NCBI GenBank assembly: GCA_016180165.1
Contig: JACPBU010000109.1
Location: 1 to 16,203, forward strand
DNA: 16,203 nucleotides
Source of the DNA: Candidatus Woesearchaeota archaeon
GTDB taxonomy: Archaea; Nanobdellota; Nanobdellia; Woesearchaeales; JACPBV01
Reading direction: 5' to 3'
Under the pieces are notes generated by a model that saw only the letters and a program-made list of their open reading frames with translations, was not told where the DNA came from and searched no databases. Positions 5,416 through 14,900 of this stretch are shown piece after piece (positions within the stretch are counted from its first letter, which is position 1; every line of letters begins with the position of its first letter). The position numbers were made by a program, and so were the translations under genes.

Positions 5416-6957
5416 GTGCCTTGGCTCATTTTGCTCTTAGCGTTAGCTTTCTCAGTCCCTGCCAGTGCGGATGCACTGAGCTTCGGTAACTGCGAGAAAT
5501 TCAATCTGAAAGACTGCGATGGCATCAGGCAGGTTGGTGCAACAGAGCAGCAGCAGAGGCCTTTCCTGCTTGGGCTTTTGAGGGCAAAGGACGACAAGCC
5601 TATTCACAGCTTCATCCATGACTGGAATACTGTGCTTTCATTCAATGAAATTCCTTACGCCTTAGTGCCAGAGAGCCAAAACACCATAGGGGATGCATGG
5701 ATTATCATAACTTCGGTAATGCCCAGCGTCCTCTATGGTTCTTCTCTTTTCATCAACAGCACAGGAGAAGTCCAAACTAATTTTGGGTACAAGCTTTCAA
5801 AGCCCCCAACGTATTTCAACGGGGCTTGGGATGCGTGCAGCAACAACCCTCCAGAAAGCAACGGCGACTGTAGGACTGAATATCCATCGAATAAAGATTT
5901 ATCCCTCCTCAATGTTTACCTTAATGGGAAGAAAATAGGAAATAAAACAATTGCCCTATTCAACACCACCCAGAGCTCAAATACATTCACTTCTAACCTT
6001 GTGGTTGTCAATGAGATTGAAAGGAAGCACTTTAATTGGCAGAGAGGTGATTGCTGCCAATGCAGACGATGCTGCTGGAGATTCCGCAAGGTCACCCAAT
6101 GCGGGAACGATTGCGGGAAATGCGGTTGCGAAGCCTACAGGCAGAGATGTGCCTCCAGCTACACGGACTATTTTCAAGACACCCTTTCACTATCTGCCTC
6201 AAAAGAAGGCGCTCTTGAAGCACCCTTGGCATCAAAGCCTCAAATACTCTTTGATGAGTCCGCAGCAGAAGCCTACCTTTTCCTGAACTCAAGCGGGATA
6301 GAAAGCTATACCCTGGCACTGAATAACATTGAGCTTTTTAGAGAAAAGGCAAATTACGGATACAACTTTACTTATGATCCCCTTAATGTCCTCGTAGCAC
6401 AAGCACATGATGCTTCAAAGCTTAAAGGCAATGTTTATGCAGAGTTGGAAACCAACGGGGATGAGGACAGAATTAAATTCCAGTTATTTCCTCAATCCCA
6501 ATACTTATGCAGTTTAATGATAAAATCCTTTTTCGTTTCGAATGCAACGGAATGCGAAGTTGCAATTCTCCCGGAGACTGAGCTTTCCATTGAAACTGAC
6601 CATTTTGTTTACCTTCCCAACGAGACAATAACAGCTGCCATTAGCATCGGCTCATCAGTTAACACATCAAACGACAGGATAGAGGTAACCTATGGCAAAC
6701 TCAAAGCCAATATTACAGGCTCTTCCACAATCTCAATCCCAGTGAACAGGGACATCAACCTCATAACAGCGGAGTTCAGGAGCGACCTGACTCATCAATC
6801 TGCAAAGGCAGAAAAGACGATAAGCGTCTTTATTGGAAGGAAGCCAATTTATTACGTTCAAGTTTTATGGTTTACTTTATTCTTCCTGATTATACTTATC
6901 GGAATGTGGCATTTCACTTTAAGGTCTTTTGGAGAAAAAGAAGAGATATACCCTTAG
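5416..6957 (+). CDS. Large Cys-rich surface protein with C-terminal membrane anchor
   Basis: Starts at GTG 5416, 2 bp after the pilin stop and behind GGGTGGG. Residues 1-18 are a signal peptide (cleavage near PASA). A long extracytoplasmic region follows, with many N-x-S/T sites. A dense cysteine cluster at about residues 213-245 has ten Cys (DCCQCRRCCW, then CGNDCGKCGC, then C245), and the sequence continues as an Ig-like beta-rich stretch (about 370-475). One transmembrane helix (about 483-500, LWFTLFFLIILIGMW) and a short cytoplasmic tail end the 513 aa. The protein is displayed on the surface and held by its C-terminal helix. Its position directly after the pilin suggests a cell-contact, adhesin or pilus-base role (inferred). 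I recognise no named family. Confidence 0.75.
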   Translation: MPWLILLLALAFSVPASADALSFGNCEKFNLKDCDGIRQVGATEQQQRPFLLGLLRAKDDKPIHSFIHDWNTVLSFNEIPYALVPESQNTIGDAWIIITSVMPSVLYGSSLFINSTGEVQTNFGYKLSKPPTYFNGAWDACSNNPPESNGDCRTEYPSNKDLSLLNVYLNGKKIGNKTIALFNTTQSSNTFTSNLVVVNEIERKHFNWQRGDCCQCRRCCWRFRKVTQCGNDCGKCGCEAYRQRCASSYTDYFQDTLSLSASKEGALEAPLASKPQILFDESAAEAYLFLNSSGIESYTLALNNIELFREKANYGYNFTYDPLNVLVAQAHDASKLKGNVYAELETNGDEDRIKFQLFPQSQYLCSLMIKSFFVSNATECEVAILPETELSIETDHFVYLPNETITAAISIGSSVNTSNDRIEVTYGKLKANITGSSTISIPVNRDINLITAEFRSDLTHQSAKAEKTISVFIGRKPIYYVQVLWFTLFFLIILIGMWHFTLRSFGEKEEIYP

Positions 6958-7055
6958 GCGACAACTAAGGTTATGGTAAGCGGGTGTAACGGAACCTCAA
7001 AGTGCCATCGGCTCTCATCGTTATAATCAGGCAATACTCTTGAGATATTCAATAA

Positions 7056-7066
7056 TTTTATAAAAT
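7056..7066 (+). promoter_or_regulatory. TATA box of a leaderless promoter
   Basis: TTTTATAAAAT is an almost ideal archaeal TATA box. Its centre lies 23-26 bp upstream of the paired start codons ATGATG at 7084-7089. No ribosome binding site is needed for a leaderless message. The 126-bp gap behind the Cys-rich gene therefore marks the start of a separate transcription unit. Confidence 0.6.
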
Positions 7067-7083
7067 TAGGGGTACTCCCGTTT

Positions 7084-7869
7084 ATGATGATACAACGTGT
7101 TTATTGTGATGACCGCATGATTGGCTGGCTTACCGAATCCGAAGAAAAACAAAAAGCAAAACCCGAATTTGCTACCTTCCCCATTGAACGAAAAAGGTTG
7201 ACGACCGCATCGATATGGTGGGATAGGGGACAGGCTTATCATACATGGGCATTTAGGGCGAATCAGCTTGCTTCTATGGGAAATAAGCTCATAGCTGTAT
7301 GCGAAGAAGAAATGAAGAGAATTTTATCAATAGCCAGCTCAATCCCTTTTTATACTGACCGCGAACATTATCAAGGTCAGTTCATAGCAAACCCCTTATC
7401 GGGCCCACCATGGAAGGTTGGAGAAATTTATTTTGAAAGCTTTACTTATAAAGCAGACTTCGGCAGAAATTCATTCACCGTTCTTCATGAAGGGAAACCA
7501 TTTGACATAGATGCCTACCATTATACTTTTTCTGGAAAAGGATTTATAATTGACAAAGATTTTTTTGAGGGATATCTAACCAAATATTTTCAACAAGTAG
7601 TTAAAGCAGAATTTATTGAAAAATGGACCGTCTTTGGTACGTGTGGTCGTGAATGGCTTGAGGCAAGAGATTATGTTAGAATACCCGGCATGTATAAGGT
7701 TCGACCCCGCTATCTCGATGACAGTGTTGAGGACGAAGATGTTGAAATTGATATAATCCCCGACTACGGAGATGGTCAATATCGTTTAAGCCGGTATACC
7801 ATCCCAAATCCTGCTCGGATCGGAGATATTAATATTCCTGAGTTTACAGCAACACCACTTAGGAAATAA
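7084..7869 (+). CDS. Unrecognised soluble protein, 261 aa, possible cargo gene
   Basis: Starts at ATG 7084 or ATG 7087, directly behind the TATA box at 7056-7066. There is no signal peptide and no membrane helix. The sequence is rich in aromatic residues (SIWWDRGQAYHTWAFRANQL; KVGEIYFESFTYKADFGRNS), with an acidic stretch near the C-terminus (DDSVEDEDVEIDIIPDYGDG). I cannot assign a family. It is more AT-rich than the neighbouring transfer genes, has its own promoter, and separates the pilin block from the channel block. This suggests an inserted passenger gene and not a core part of the machine (inferred). Confidence 0.6.
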   Translation: MMIQRVYCDDRMIGWLTESEEKQKAKPEFATFPIERKRLTTASIWWDRGQAYHTWAFRANQLASMGNKLIAVCEEEMKRILSIASSIPFYTDREHYQGQFIANPLSGPPWKVGEIYFESFTYKADFGRNSFTVLHEGKPFDIDAYHYTFSGKGFIIDKDFFEGYLTKYFQQVVKAEFIEKWTVFGTCGREWLEARDYVRIPGMYKVRPRYLDDSVEDEDVEIDIIPDYGDGQYRLSRYTIPNPARIGDINIPEFTATPLRK

Positions 7870-7919
7870 GTGCTCCCTCTTCATTACCTTGAATTTACCG
7901 GCCTGTAATTTTCCTTCTT

Positions 7920-8894
7920 ATGATGTTCACGAAAACGGTTTCAGTGATTTTAAATCTCTTACTAGTCCTACCCCTATCCTCCGCCCTCTCCCTCGTTGAC
8001 GACCCCACATCCTGCGAAGCCACAAAGTGGTACAAGCCCTCAACATGGTTTCCCTGTTTGCCGGACAAGGCAATACAGCATAACCTCAACAGCCTTTACC
8101 ATCCCGCATTTGTCTTTGAGACTTTGCTCACACGCTTATCCATCTTAAGCTTTGATGCATCAGCCCTAACGCCTTTCTGGGTTAGGATGAACTATGTTGC
8201 AGGCATTATTTTCATCATAGCGATGCTCTATACCGGCTATCTTTTATTGTTCTCCTCAATTGATGCGTCGAAAAGGGCAGCTTCCAAAAAACAGCTCTGG
8301 AACTTGTTTCTCATAATAGTTTTTTCCAACCTCAGCCTAAGCATAGCATTGCTCATTCTGGAGCTTGCCAACCTCCTGGCAAGGCATTTCTGGACTTCTC
8401 TTTTGCAGGAGGAAATAGCCTCTCAAAGCATGATAAGCATTATCTTTTCAGTTCAGCCAATATTGTCCATCTTTTATTTTCTTATTTTCCTGATTTTTGG
8501 CATTCCTTTGCTGGTCAAGATGATTGCAAGGATCATTTTGCTCATCTCCTTCCTTGTATCTTTGCCAATTCTGGTTACCCTAAACTTTTTCCTCCCAACC
8601 AAGCGATTTGGCCGGCATTTCCTGAAGCTGTTCATAATCAACGCCTTTTTTCCGGTTCTTTGGACTCTTGTTTATGTATTCGGCAAGATTGTTGTTTCCA
8701 TAGTAGCCGGAGGAGCAATACTGGCAAATGACCTTGCCCAGGTGCTGGTCTTTGCTGGTTGTTTGTATCTCAATAATCACCTCTACAAAAAACTGGCTTT
8801 CAACATTAGCCTAAAAGAAGTTGCGCAGAAAACAATAGCAACAGGAGCTAAGCTCTGGAGGGCGGCTAAAGTCGCGGGGGCTTTGGCAGGGTAA
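7920..8894 (+). CDS. VirB6/TrbL-like multi-spanning membrane protein (first of two)
   Basis: Starts at ATG 7920 or 7923 with no ribosome binding site; a weak AT stretch (GAATTTA, 7891-7897) is at leaderless distance. The 324-aa product has an N-terminal signal or helix (about 8-22), an extracytoplasmic loop with two Cys (C32, and C46 in PSTWFPC), then about six membrane helices from residue 92 to 286. A basic loop between the first two core helices (DASKRAASKKQL) and an FLPTKRFGRH segment recur in the next gene. The size, number of helices and location beside VirB4 fit the VirB6/TrbL family, which includes archaeal CedA-like channel proteins. It would form the inner-membrane part of the DNA channel. 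Assignment is by architecture and context. Confidence 0.7.
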   Translation: MMFTKTVSVILNLLLVLPLSSALSLVDDPTSCEATKWYKPSTWFPCLPDKAIQHNLNSLYHPAFVFETLLTRLSILSFDASALTPFWVRMNYVAGIIFIIAMLYTGYLLLFSSIDASKRAASKKQLWNLFLIIVFSNLSLSIALLILELANLLARHFWTSLLQEEIASQSMISIIFSVQPILSIFYFLIFLIFGIPLLVKMIARIILLISFLVSLPILVTLNFFLPTKRFGRHFLKLFIINAFFPVLWTLVYVFGKIVVSIVAGGAILANDLAQVLVFAGCLYLNNHLYKKLAFNISLKEVAQKTIATGAKLWRAAKVAGALAG

Positions 8895-8938
8895 TCGTTC
8901 AACAATTCCCCGAAACTGCAAATTATCCGAGATTCATA

Positions 8939-10021
8939 ATGAAATGGCATCAAGTTTTCCCCCTTGCAATAGTCACGTTTCTATTAGTTCTACCCCTATC
9001 GCATGCCTTATCTCTCGACGATGAGCCAGAAGAATGCCAAAATGCAGAATTTATGAGCCCGTCTACTTGGGTTTCTTGTGGTCTAGCCAAAACCTACCAG
9101 AGCATCATTGACTTTCTTGTAACCCCAATGGAGCAGATTACAGAAACTTTTGGAAGATTGATGATGCTTGACATCCATTTCTCATATTTAGGCCCCTATT
9201 GGGCAAGATTCAGCTACATTGCCTCTGCCCTCGTAGTGTTGTTGCTCATCTACGCCGGTTATTTGATGCTCTTCGGGGCAATTGATGCCGAAAAGAGAAG
9301 AGCGGCAAAGAAACAGCTCATTGACCTTCTCTACATTATCTTTTTCATAAACATAAGCCTCCTGCTTGGATGGCTGCTCTTGCAGTCATTTAACGGGCTT
9401 CTCGCGTTCATCTGGAAATCATTTCTCAACGAGAAAATTGTGGATATGCCCCTGAGCAAGATTATCATTAATGCTGGCTCTACCCTGCTCCTTGCTGTTC
9501 TCTACCTTATCGTTTTCATCTTCATTGGGATTCCGTTCTTCCTGAAAATTATAACACGGCACTTGGTTGTAATGATATTGCTTGTCACGCTTCCAATCAC
9601 TATCATTCTCTACTATTTTACCCCCACAAAACCATACGGGAGAAAACTCCTTGAGCTGCTTGCCATCAATATTGCATTTCCATTTATCTGGATGCTCATA
9701 TTTGCCATGGCCAAAGTAGCTGTTAATGTAATAGAAGCAACTTTCCTTCCCATCAGCTTTGGAACTTTGCAGTTTCTCTCCCTAACAGCAGCTCTGTATG
9801 CCAACAACAAGCTCTACAAAACTATTGGCTTAAACTTTGATATCGCATCTCCTGTCACGGAAACCATTCGCTCTGTAAAGTCAGTTTACAGGCAGATTCC
9901 CCCCGGAATGAAAAGCGACTTTCAGAAGTTCCGAGAGAGATGGAAAGAACGAAGCTGGAGGAAGAAAGAATTTTCCTACAAGGACTATCGTGATCCCATA
10001 GGGGACGCTGTCGAGAGGTGA
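8939..10021 (+). CDS. VirB6/TrbL-like multi-spanning membrane protein (second of two)
   Basis: A 360-aa paralogue of the preceding protein. Matching landmarks occur in the same order: VLPLSHALSLDDEP after the signal segment, PSTWVSC (residues 41-47) with Cys33 and Cys47, YAGYLMLFGAIDAEKR (105-120), FTPTKPYGRK (227-236), and NNKLYK near the last helix. It is longer at the C-terminus, with a highly charged cytoplasmic tail (about 310-360, FRERWKERSWRKKEFSYKDY) that could contact the ATPase. No ribosome binding site is seen at ATG 8939; an AT stretch near 8919-8925 is a weak promoter candidate. Two VirB6-like subunits side by side suggest a hetero-oligomeric channel (inferred). Confidence 0.7.
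   Translation: MKWHQVFPLAIVTFLLVLPLSHALSLDDEPEECQNAEFMSPSTWVSCGLAKTYQSIIDFLVTPMEQITETFGRLMMLDIHFSYLGPYWARFSYIASALVVLLLIYAGYLMLFGAIDAEKRRAAKKQLIDLLYIIFFINISLLLGWLLLQSFNGLLAFIWKSFLNEKIVDMPLSKIIINAGSTLLLAVLYLIVFIFIGIPFFLKIITRHLVVMILLVTLPITIILYYFTPTKPYGRKLLELLAINIAFPFIWMLIFAMAKVAVNVIEATFLPISFGTLQFLSLTAALYANNKLYKTIGLNFDIASPVTETIRSVKSVYRQIPPGMKSDFQKFRERWKERSWRKKEFSYKDYRDPIGDAVER
10014..10021 (+). promoter_or_regulatory. Strong ribosome binding site GAGGTGAT that decides the 10027 start
   Basis: GAGGTGAT matches the complement of the 16S rRNA 3' tail over 8 bases and lies 5 nt before ATG 10027. It makes the in-frame GTG at 10018 an unlikely start. It overlaps the stop of the upstream VirB6-like gene. 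Confidence 0.6.
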
Positions 10022-10026
10022 TTGCA

Positions 10027-11088
10027 ATGTACGAGATTCCAAAAAACCTCAACAAATACGAAGATGAATTTATCCCTTTTGTTAGATGGAACTTCCGGCA
10101 GTTTGTTTATTTCCTCCTGCTTATTGGCATATCGGCAGTTGCCTACCAGTCAATTCCTTTAAGCCCCATGCTCAAGCTTTCAGCTCTCCTGCCATTAGGT
10201 GCAATAGGGCTTGTCTTAATTCATGTACGGGCAGACGAAAAGCTCATATCGCGGCTTAATCTCAGAGCCAGCCTGAGAAACGTCGGTTATTACGACTCCA
10301 AGATGGAAAAACTTATTCCCATCCACTCAATACATGAAAATGCCATCTATCTCAAAAATGGGATTATGCTCGCAATCCTTGAAGTTAAGCCTATTGACTT
10401 CTCCATGCTCGGGGACGACGAAAAAGAATCCGTTTTGCACAACTATCGGGGATTTTTGAAAGCTTTGGACTTCCCCCTTCAGGTTTGCTGCCGGAGCGCA
10501 GAAGTCAATCTCTCGACGTGGTTATTGAATCTGAGGAAGCTGGCAGGCGAAAATTCCAGCAGAACTCATTCAGATGCCCGTATCAATGCCCTTTCAGTCT
10601 GGATAGAGCAGGAAATAAAATCATCAGGGACAAGGAACAGGCTTTTTTACATCATTGTGCCCTTTAGAGATTTCTCAGAGCAGAAAAGCCTTGCTAACAG
10701 CATCAGGGAATTGCTCTTTTACCTCGCGGGTAAGGAGCTGGTTCTTAGCGGGAAGCGGAAAGTAGAGTTTGCGAAATCATTGAGAGCCCTGTCAGGAAGA
10801 GTAGAAGACATAGGGGAAATGATAGCTAAAACAGGAGTGAAAGCAAGGCGCCTAAACTCAAATGAACTGCTTTCCCTCTATGCAAATTACTTTACCGACT
10901 TGTTTGAGATTGATGTCTCCTATTTGAGCCCCGTCATGTGGTCGAAAAATACCAGCGAAGAAAAATTCCAGAAGTTTGCCAGAGCAAAGGTATTCGATTT
11001 TCTCAATGATGGGCTTGATGGCAGCCTGCTGAATGGGGAGGAGCTTGAGCTTGCCAGCAAAATAAGCTCAGGTGAAGAAATATGCTAA
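10027..11088 (+). CDS. PrgI/VirB3-like membrane domain fused to a VirB4 N-terminal-like region
   Basis: The 353-aa product starts at ATG 10027. Residues 1-85 read MYEIPKNLNKYEDEFIPFVR with an NFRQFVYFLLLIG helix (about 26-42), a second helix (49-67) and a basic end. This is the PrgI/VirB3 pattern, an inner-membrane partner that docks VirB4. Residues about 100-160 (YLKNGIMLAILEVKPIDFSM) and about 275-300 (RRLNSNELLSLYANYF) match the N-terminal region of VirB4/TraC proteins (beta strands, then R-L-x-x-x-E/Q-L). There is no Walker A motif, so it is not an ATPase. It overlaps the next gene by 7 bp, which is a second VirB4-N-like protein; together they probably form the docking layer for the ATPase. 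Confidence 0.65.
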   Translation: MYEIPKNLNKYEDEFIPFVRWNFRQFVYFLLLIGISAVAYQSIPLSPMLKLSALLPLGAIGLVLIHVRADEKLISRLNLRASLRNVGYYDSKMEKLIPIHSIHENAIYLKNGIMLAILEVKPIDFSMLGDDEKESVLHNYRGFLKALDFPLQVCCRSAEVNLSTWLLNLRKLAGENSSRTHSDARINALSVWIEQEIKSSGTRNRLFYIIVPFRDFSEQKSLANSIRELLFYLAGKELVLSGKRKVEFAKSLRALSGRVEDIGEMIAKTGVKARRLNSNELLSLYANYFTDLFEIDVSYLSPVMWSKNTSEEKFQKFARAKVFDFLNDGLDGSLLNGEELELASKISSGEEIC

Positions 11089-11954
11089 CCCAATCCAACG
11101 AAAAGCATGGCATCAGCGACGACAGCATACTGGTAAATGCAAAAACCCTTGTTGCAATACTTCAGGTTACTCCAGTTAACGTTTCAGAGCTGGACAGCGC
11201 AGAAAGAGAAAACCTTTCTTTCCAGTATCGCTATTTCCTTCGCTCATTGGCATTCCCCATTCAAATTTCCCTGAGGTTTGCTAATATTGACGCATTAAAG
11301 GCAGCGAAGAAGCGGCTTGCAAAAGCAGAAGAGGCAATTAGGAAATCAGCCAAAAGCCAAAAAGAAGCGCTTCAGGAGCTTGATGCCTTTAGGGAGTGGC
11401 TTAAGGTTTTCATCGAATGTAAGCTCAGGCCAATGCTGTTCTGCTATATCGCAATAGCCGTAACCTCAGAAACAGATTTGAAAAAAAGCCATATCGCTTA
11501 CGTTACTGCCCTTCAATTGCTCAACCAAAGAGTTGTTCATTGCATTAACAGGCTATCCAGCATTGTTTTGAAGAAAAAGCACCCCATCACCCCAACAGAA
11601 AGCAGTTGGGAATCCAGCCTGTCCCAAGGCATATCCAAAAAGAAAGCAATGCTTTTCCTTAAGGTCTACAACGACGGAAGGAAATGGAAGTCTTTGGACA
11701 CAGGAAAAACAGTAAGAAACTGCAAGAGAAAACTGGCAGAGGCATCAAAAAAAGGCTTTATTGGAGGAACCGAAGAAACTGAAGATATTCAGCAATTAAG
11801 GGTATGGAGATTGTCGGATAGCCAGCTGAAAGAGCTTCTTGGGAGCTGGAGCGATGATTTTATCTCGGCGAACATAAGTGGCAGCATACGCAATCTCTTG
11901 TTAAAGGACCAGCTCATGCTCTGGAAGAAAGGGGAATTAAAAGGGGTGAATTAA
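11082..11954 (+). CDS. Free-standing VirB4 N-terminal-like protein, no ATPase motif
   Basis: ATG 11082 overlaps the previous gene's end, and AGGTGA (11070-11075) precedes it. The 290-aa product has the same landmarks as its neighbour's C-terminal part: SILVNAKTLVAILQVTPVNV (about 15-34), then FLRSLAFPIQISLRF (about 52-66; the neighbour has FLKALDFPLQV), a long helical insertion (70-115), and RLSDSQLKELLGSW (about 243-256; the neighbour has RLNSNELLSLYANY). It has no transmembrane helix and no Walker motif. It therefore looks like a duplicated VirB4-N domain without motor function, possibly a structural subunit. It ends 1 bp before the ATPase gene. Confidence 0.6.
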   Translation: MLTQSNEKHGISDDSILVNAKTLVAILQVTPVNVSELDSAERENLSFQYRYFLRSLAFPIQISLRFANIDALKAAKKRLAKAEEAIRKSAKSQKEALQELDAFREWLKVFIECKLRPMLFCYIAIAVTSETDLKKSHIAYVTALQLLNQRVVHCINRLSSIVLKKKHPITPTESSWESSLSQGISKKKAMLFLKVYNDGRKWKSLDTGKTVRNCKRKLAEASKKGFIGGTEETEDIQQLRVWRLSDSQLKELLGSWSDDFISANISGSIRNLLLKDQLMLWKKGELKGVN

Positions 11955-11955
11955 A

Positions 11956-14900
11956 ATGAGATTTTTCAGGAAAGCAAAAGCATTTTTTCTGGGAAAAAGC
12001 GAGGTTGAAATACTGTCGGGACAGCTTTACAACTGGATTGCAGGAAAGAGGCTTGTCTATATTGATGAGCTTGAGCCATTTTTTGTTGGGATTCCAAAAT
12101 ACGAGCAGGCAAGGATATTCCAATTCCTTAAGAAGAACCCAAATATATCTTTCGACGAGGATAGGATTCATTTTAAGGAAAGCGAGACTTTTGGAACAGA
12201 AAGCCAGCAGCAGCTGCTCTCAGCTTTGATAAAGCCCGAGTTTGTCAACACCGAGCCCTCTTACATACAGGTCGGCTCAAAATGCTATCAGGGGCTTACC
12301 TGCGTTGGGCTTCCAGAGACAGTTGCAGAGGACTGGCTGTCAGGGCTTACCAAGGAGAGGAATGATGTTGACTATTCTATCTTCATAGAGCCTTCCAGCA
12401 TTCAGGCATTGCAGGAGTATCTCACTTCAGAGCTGAGGAAAGTCAGAAGCGATATCTATATGTACGATTCCAGAGGGGAGAGCAATCCAATACTTGAGCA
12501 GAAAAGAGATGAATTGGAGGAGAACCTCAAAAACATTTCAAAGGGAACCTATAAGCTTTACCGCACCCATATCCATCTGCTTTCCAAAGGACTCAATCCA
12601 GAGAGCGCAATAGCCCTTTCAGGAAAGGTGCAGGCTTCTCTAAAATCTTACGGCATCATTGCAAAATCAACCACCAACTACCAGCAGCAATTGCTCAAGT
12701 CAGTCATCCCTACCTCAATCAACCACGCCCAGGACAAAGGAATCCTTGTCCCTGATGATGCCTTAGCTGCTTCATTTCCCTTTTCAAGCCCTTTTTATGA
12801 TGTGGACGAGGAACAGGGCATCCTTTTGGGATGGGGCCCAAATAATCTCCCCATTGCGAGATGCCTCTGGAAGGAAGAATCTTACTCAGGAGCTTTTATC
12901 GGTCCAACCGGCTCGGGAAAGAGCCTAACCTGCAAATTCTTCATTGACCAGGAAAACACCATTCGGGGAACAAGAATAATCATCATTGACCCTGCTGCAA
13001 CTACCGGAGCAGCCCCGGAATACAGGAGAATGTGCGAAAAGAAAAAAGGCGCTTACATTTCTTTCGGCAAAGACTCAAAAAACATCCCGGCAATCATGGG
13101 GCTTTACACCGGAGATTTTCTTGAAGACGTATTTTCAATTGAGCATATCTTAAGTGTTATGCTCGGCGGCAAAGAAGGCATAACCAAAGCCCAGGAGCCC
13201 TGGCTCGAGAAAGGAATCCTGATGGCATTTGACATGGCAGGCATTTATTCCGACAAGCCGGAAACTTGGAAGAAAGAGCCGCCAAGACTGGACAAGCTGA
13301 AAATAGCACTTTCAAAGCTCTTCAGGGAAGCAAAGTCAGAGAATGCGAGGATGAGCATAGAAGCATTGCTGAGCAGGCTCTCAAGATTCACTGGAGATGG
13401 TATGTATTCTTTTATTGACCAGCCGGGAACTGAGCTGAGCCTTGACAACTCCTTTACCGTCTTTGAGTTCAAAAACACCCCCTCGCAGATAAAAGAGACA
13501 TTGACAGCCATCGTCATGAACTATGTTAAGGCAAAGGCAATGGGAAACAGAGACAGGACGTTAATTGTCCTCGAGGAAGCTCCCCTATGGCTAAAGCACG
13601 AAGTCCTTGCCGATTTTCTTGCAACGATGATAGTGCTGGTAAGAAAATCCAATACCGGAATGATTCTTGTGCTTCAGGATTTAGGCCAGCTTGAGAACTG
13701 CAAGCACGGGGAAACTTTGCTTGGCAACATGATGTTCAATTACTTAATGGGCTGCAAAAAGAACCTCTTGAGGAAGACTTCAATGACATTTGACCTCAAC
13801 GAGAAAGAGCAGGAAATTTTATTGCACAGCTCAACTGGCGAAGGAATCCTGATATGGAACAAGGAAAGGTTCCATGTAAAAATAAGGATAGATCCCGAAA
13901 CCTACAAGCTGATTACTACAAACCCCAACGATATCCAGCGTTATGAGCTTGAGGAGCAGGAGTCAGGAAAAGAAGCCATCAGAAAAACAGTTCAGGAAAT
14001 AAGCGGGGTAGATTCAACATTGGAGGAAGGCATATCTCTCCTTGCATCCAAGGTCATCGAAAGGAAAATTACGAGAAATGCAATGGCAAAGCTTCCCAAA
14101 GAAATCAAAGAGAAAGTAGCAGAAGAAATCAAAAAGGAAAGGAAAAGAAAGCTAAACGATAGGAATTCAGCGAGGAAGTCAGAAAAGCTTCTCGATTATT
14201 GGCTTTCAAGGGGCAGGAAGAATATCATGCCGGACAATGCTGTCTTTTCAACTGATGAAAAAGCAAGGGCAATGGCTGAGAGGGACTATGACACCATCAA
14301 GCAGGCAGAAAGATTTTACCGCAACCACCAACTGGGAACCAAGCCATTCCATCTCACCAGCAGAGAGCTTGAGCTCTATGTGGAAGTAGCCAAAAGAATG
14401 AAAAATATCAGCAAAGGAGAAAGAATAAAGACAAAAAGAGAAGCCATCAATGAAATATCAGAAAATTACAAAACAAAAAAGGATGCAGGGCTAAAAGTGA
14501 AGGGGCTGTCAGCAAAGAACCTGCATTTAAGAAATTCCCTTGATGAAGAATCGGTAAAGCTCCTGAGATCTCTCGGCTATCAGGAATCAAAGAATGACGT
14601 ATTCAATTTTTACGGGAAGCCAATAACTGTTTTAGGAAAGCCCGAAGGCAACGAAACATTGCAGCATCTTGCCTACAAGCACTTCTATCTTGGCATATTC
14701 CCAAATGCACAGCTCGAGTGGAAGGACAGCAAGGCCGGGCTGGAGTCAGATGTTATGATTGCCTTGCCAAACGGAAAGAAAGTCATTGTTGAAATCCAGT
14801 CAAGCCCCCAGAGAAGGCAGGTTATTGCTTCCAAGATTATAAAGCTCGAAGAATCAGCCGACTACTGGATAATTGCCTGCAAGAAGAACGACATCAAATA

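Noticed and set aside
5951..6286. Ala-rich alternative frame under the Cys cluster, considered as sign of a frameshift
   Set aside because: The main frame continues with normal surface-protein sequence on both sides, so a single frameshift cannot explain the Cys-rich stretch; a paired compensating error is possible but unsupported.
12901..13700. Reading the large ATPase as VirD4 or HerA instead of VirB4
   Set aside because: The N-terminal VirB4-like region, the DALAASFPFSS segment before Walker A, and the absence of N-terminal membrane helices favour VirB4; a relationship to HerA-like CedB within the same superfamily remains possible.
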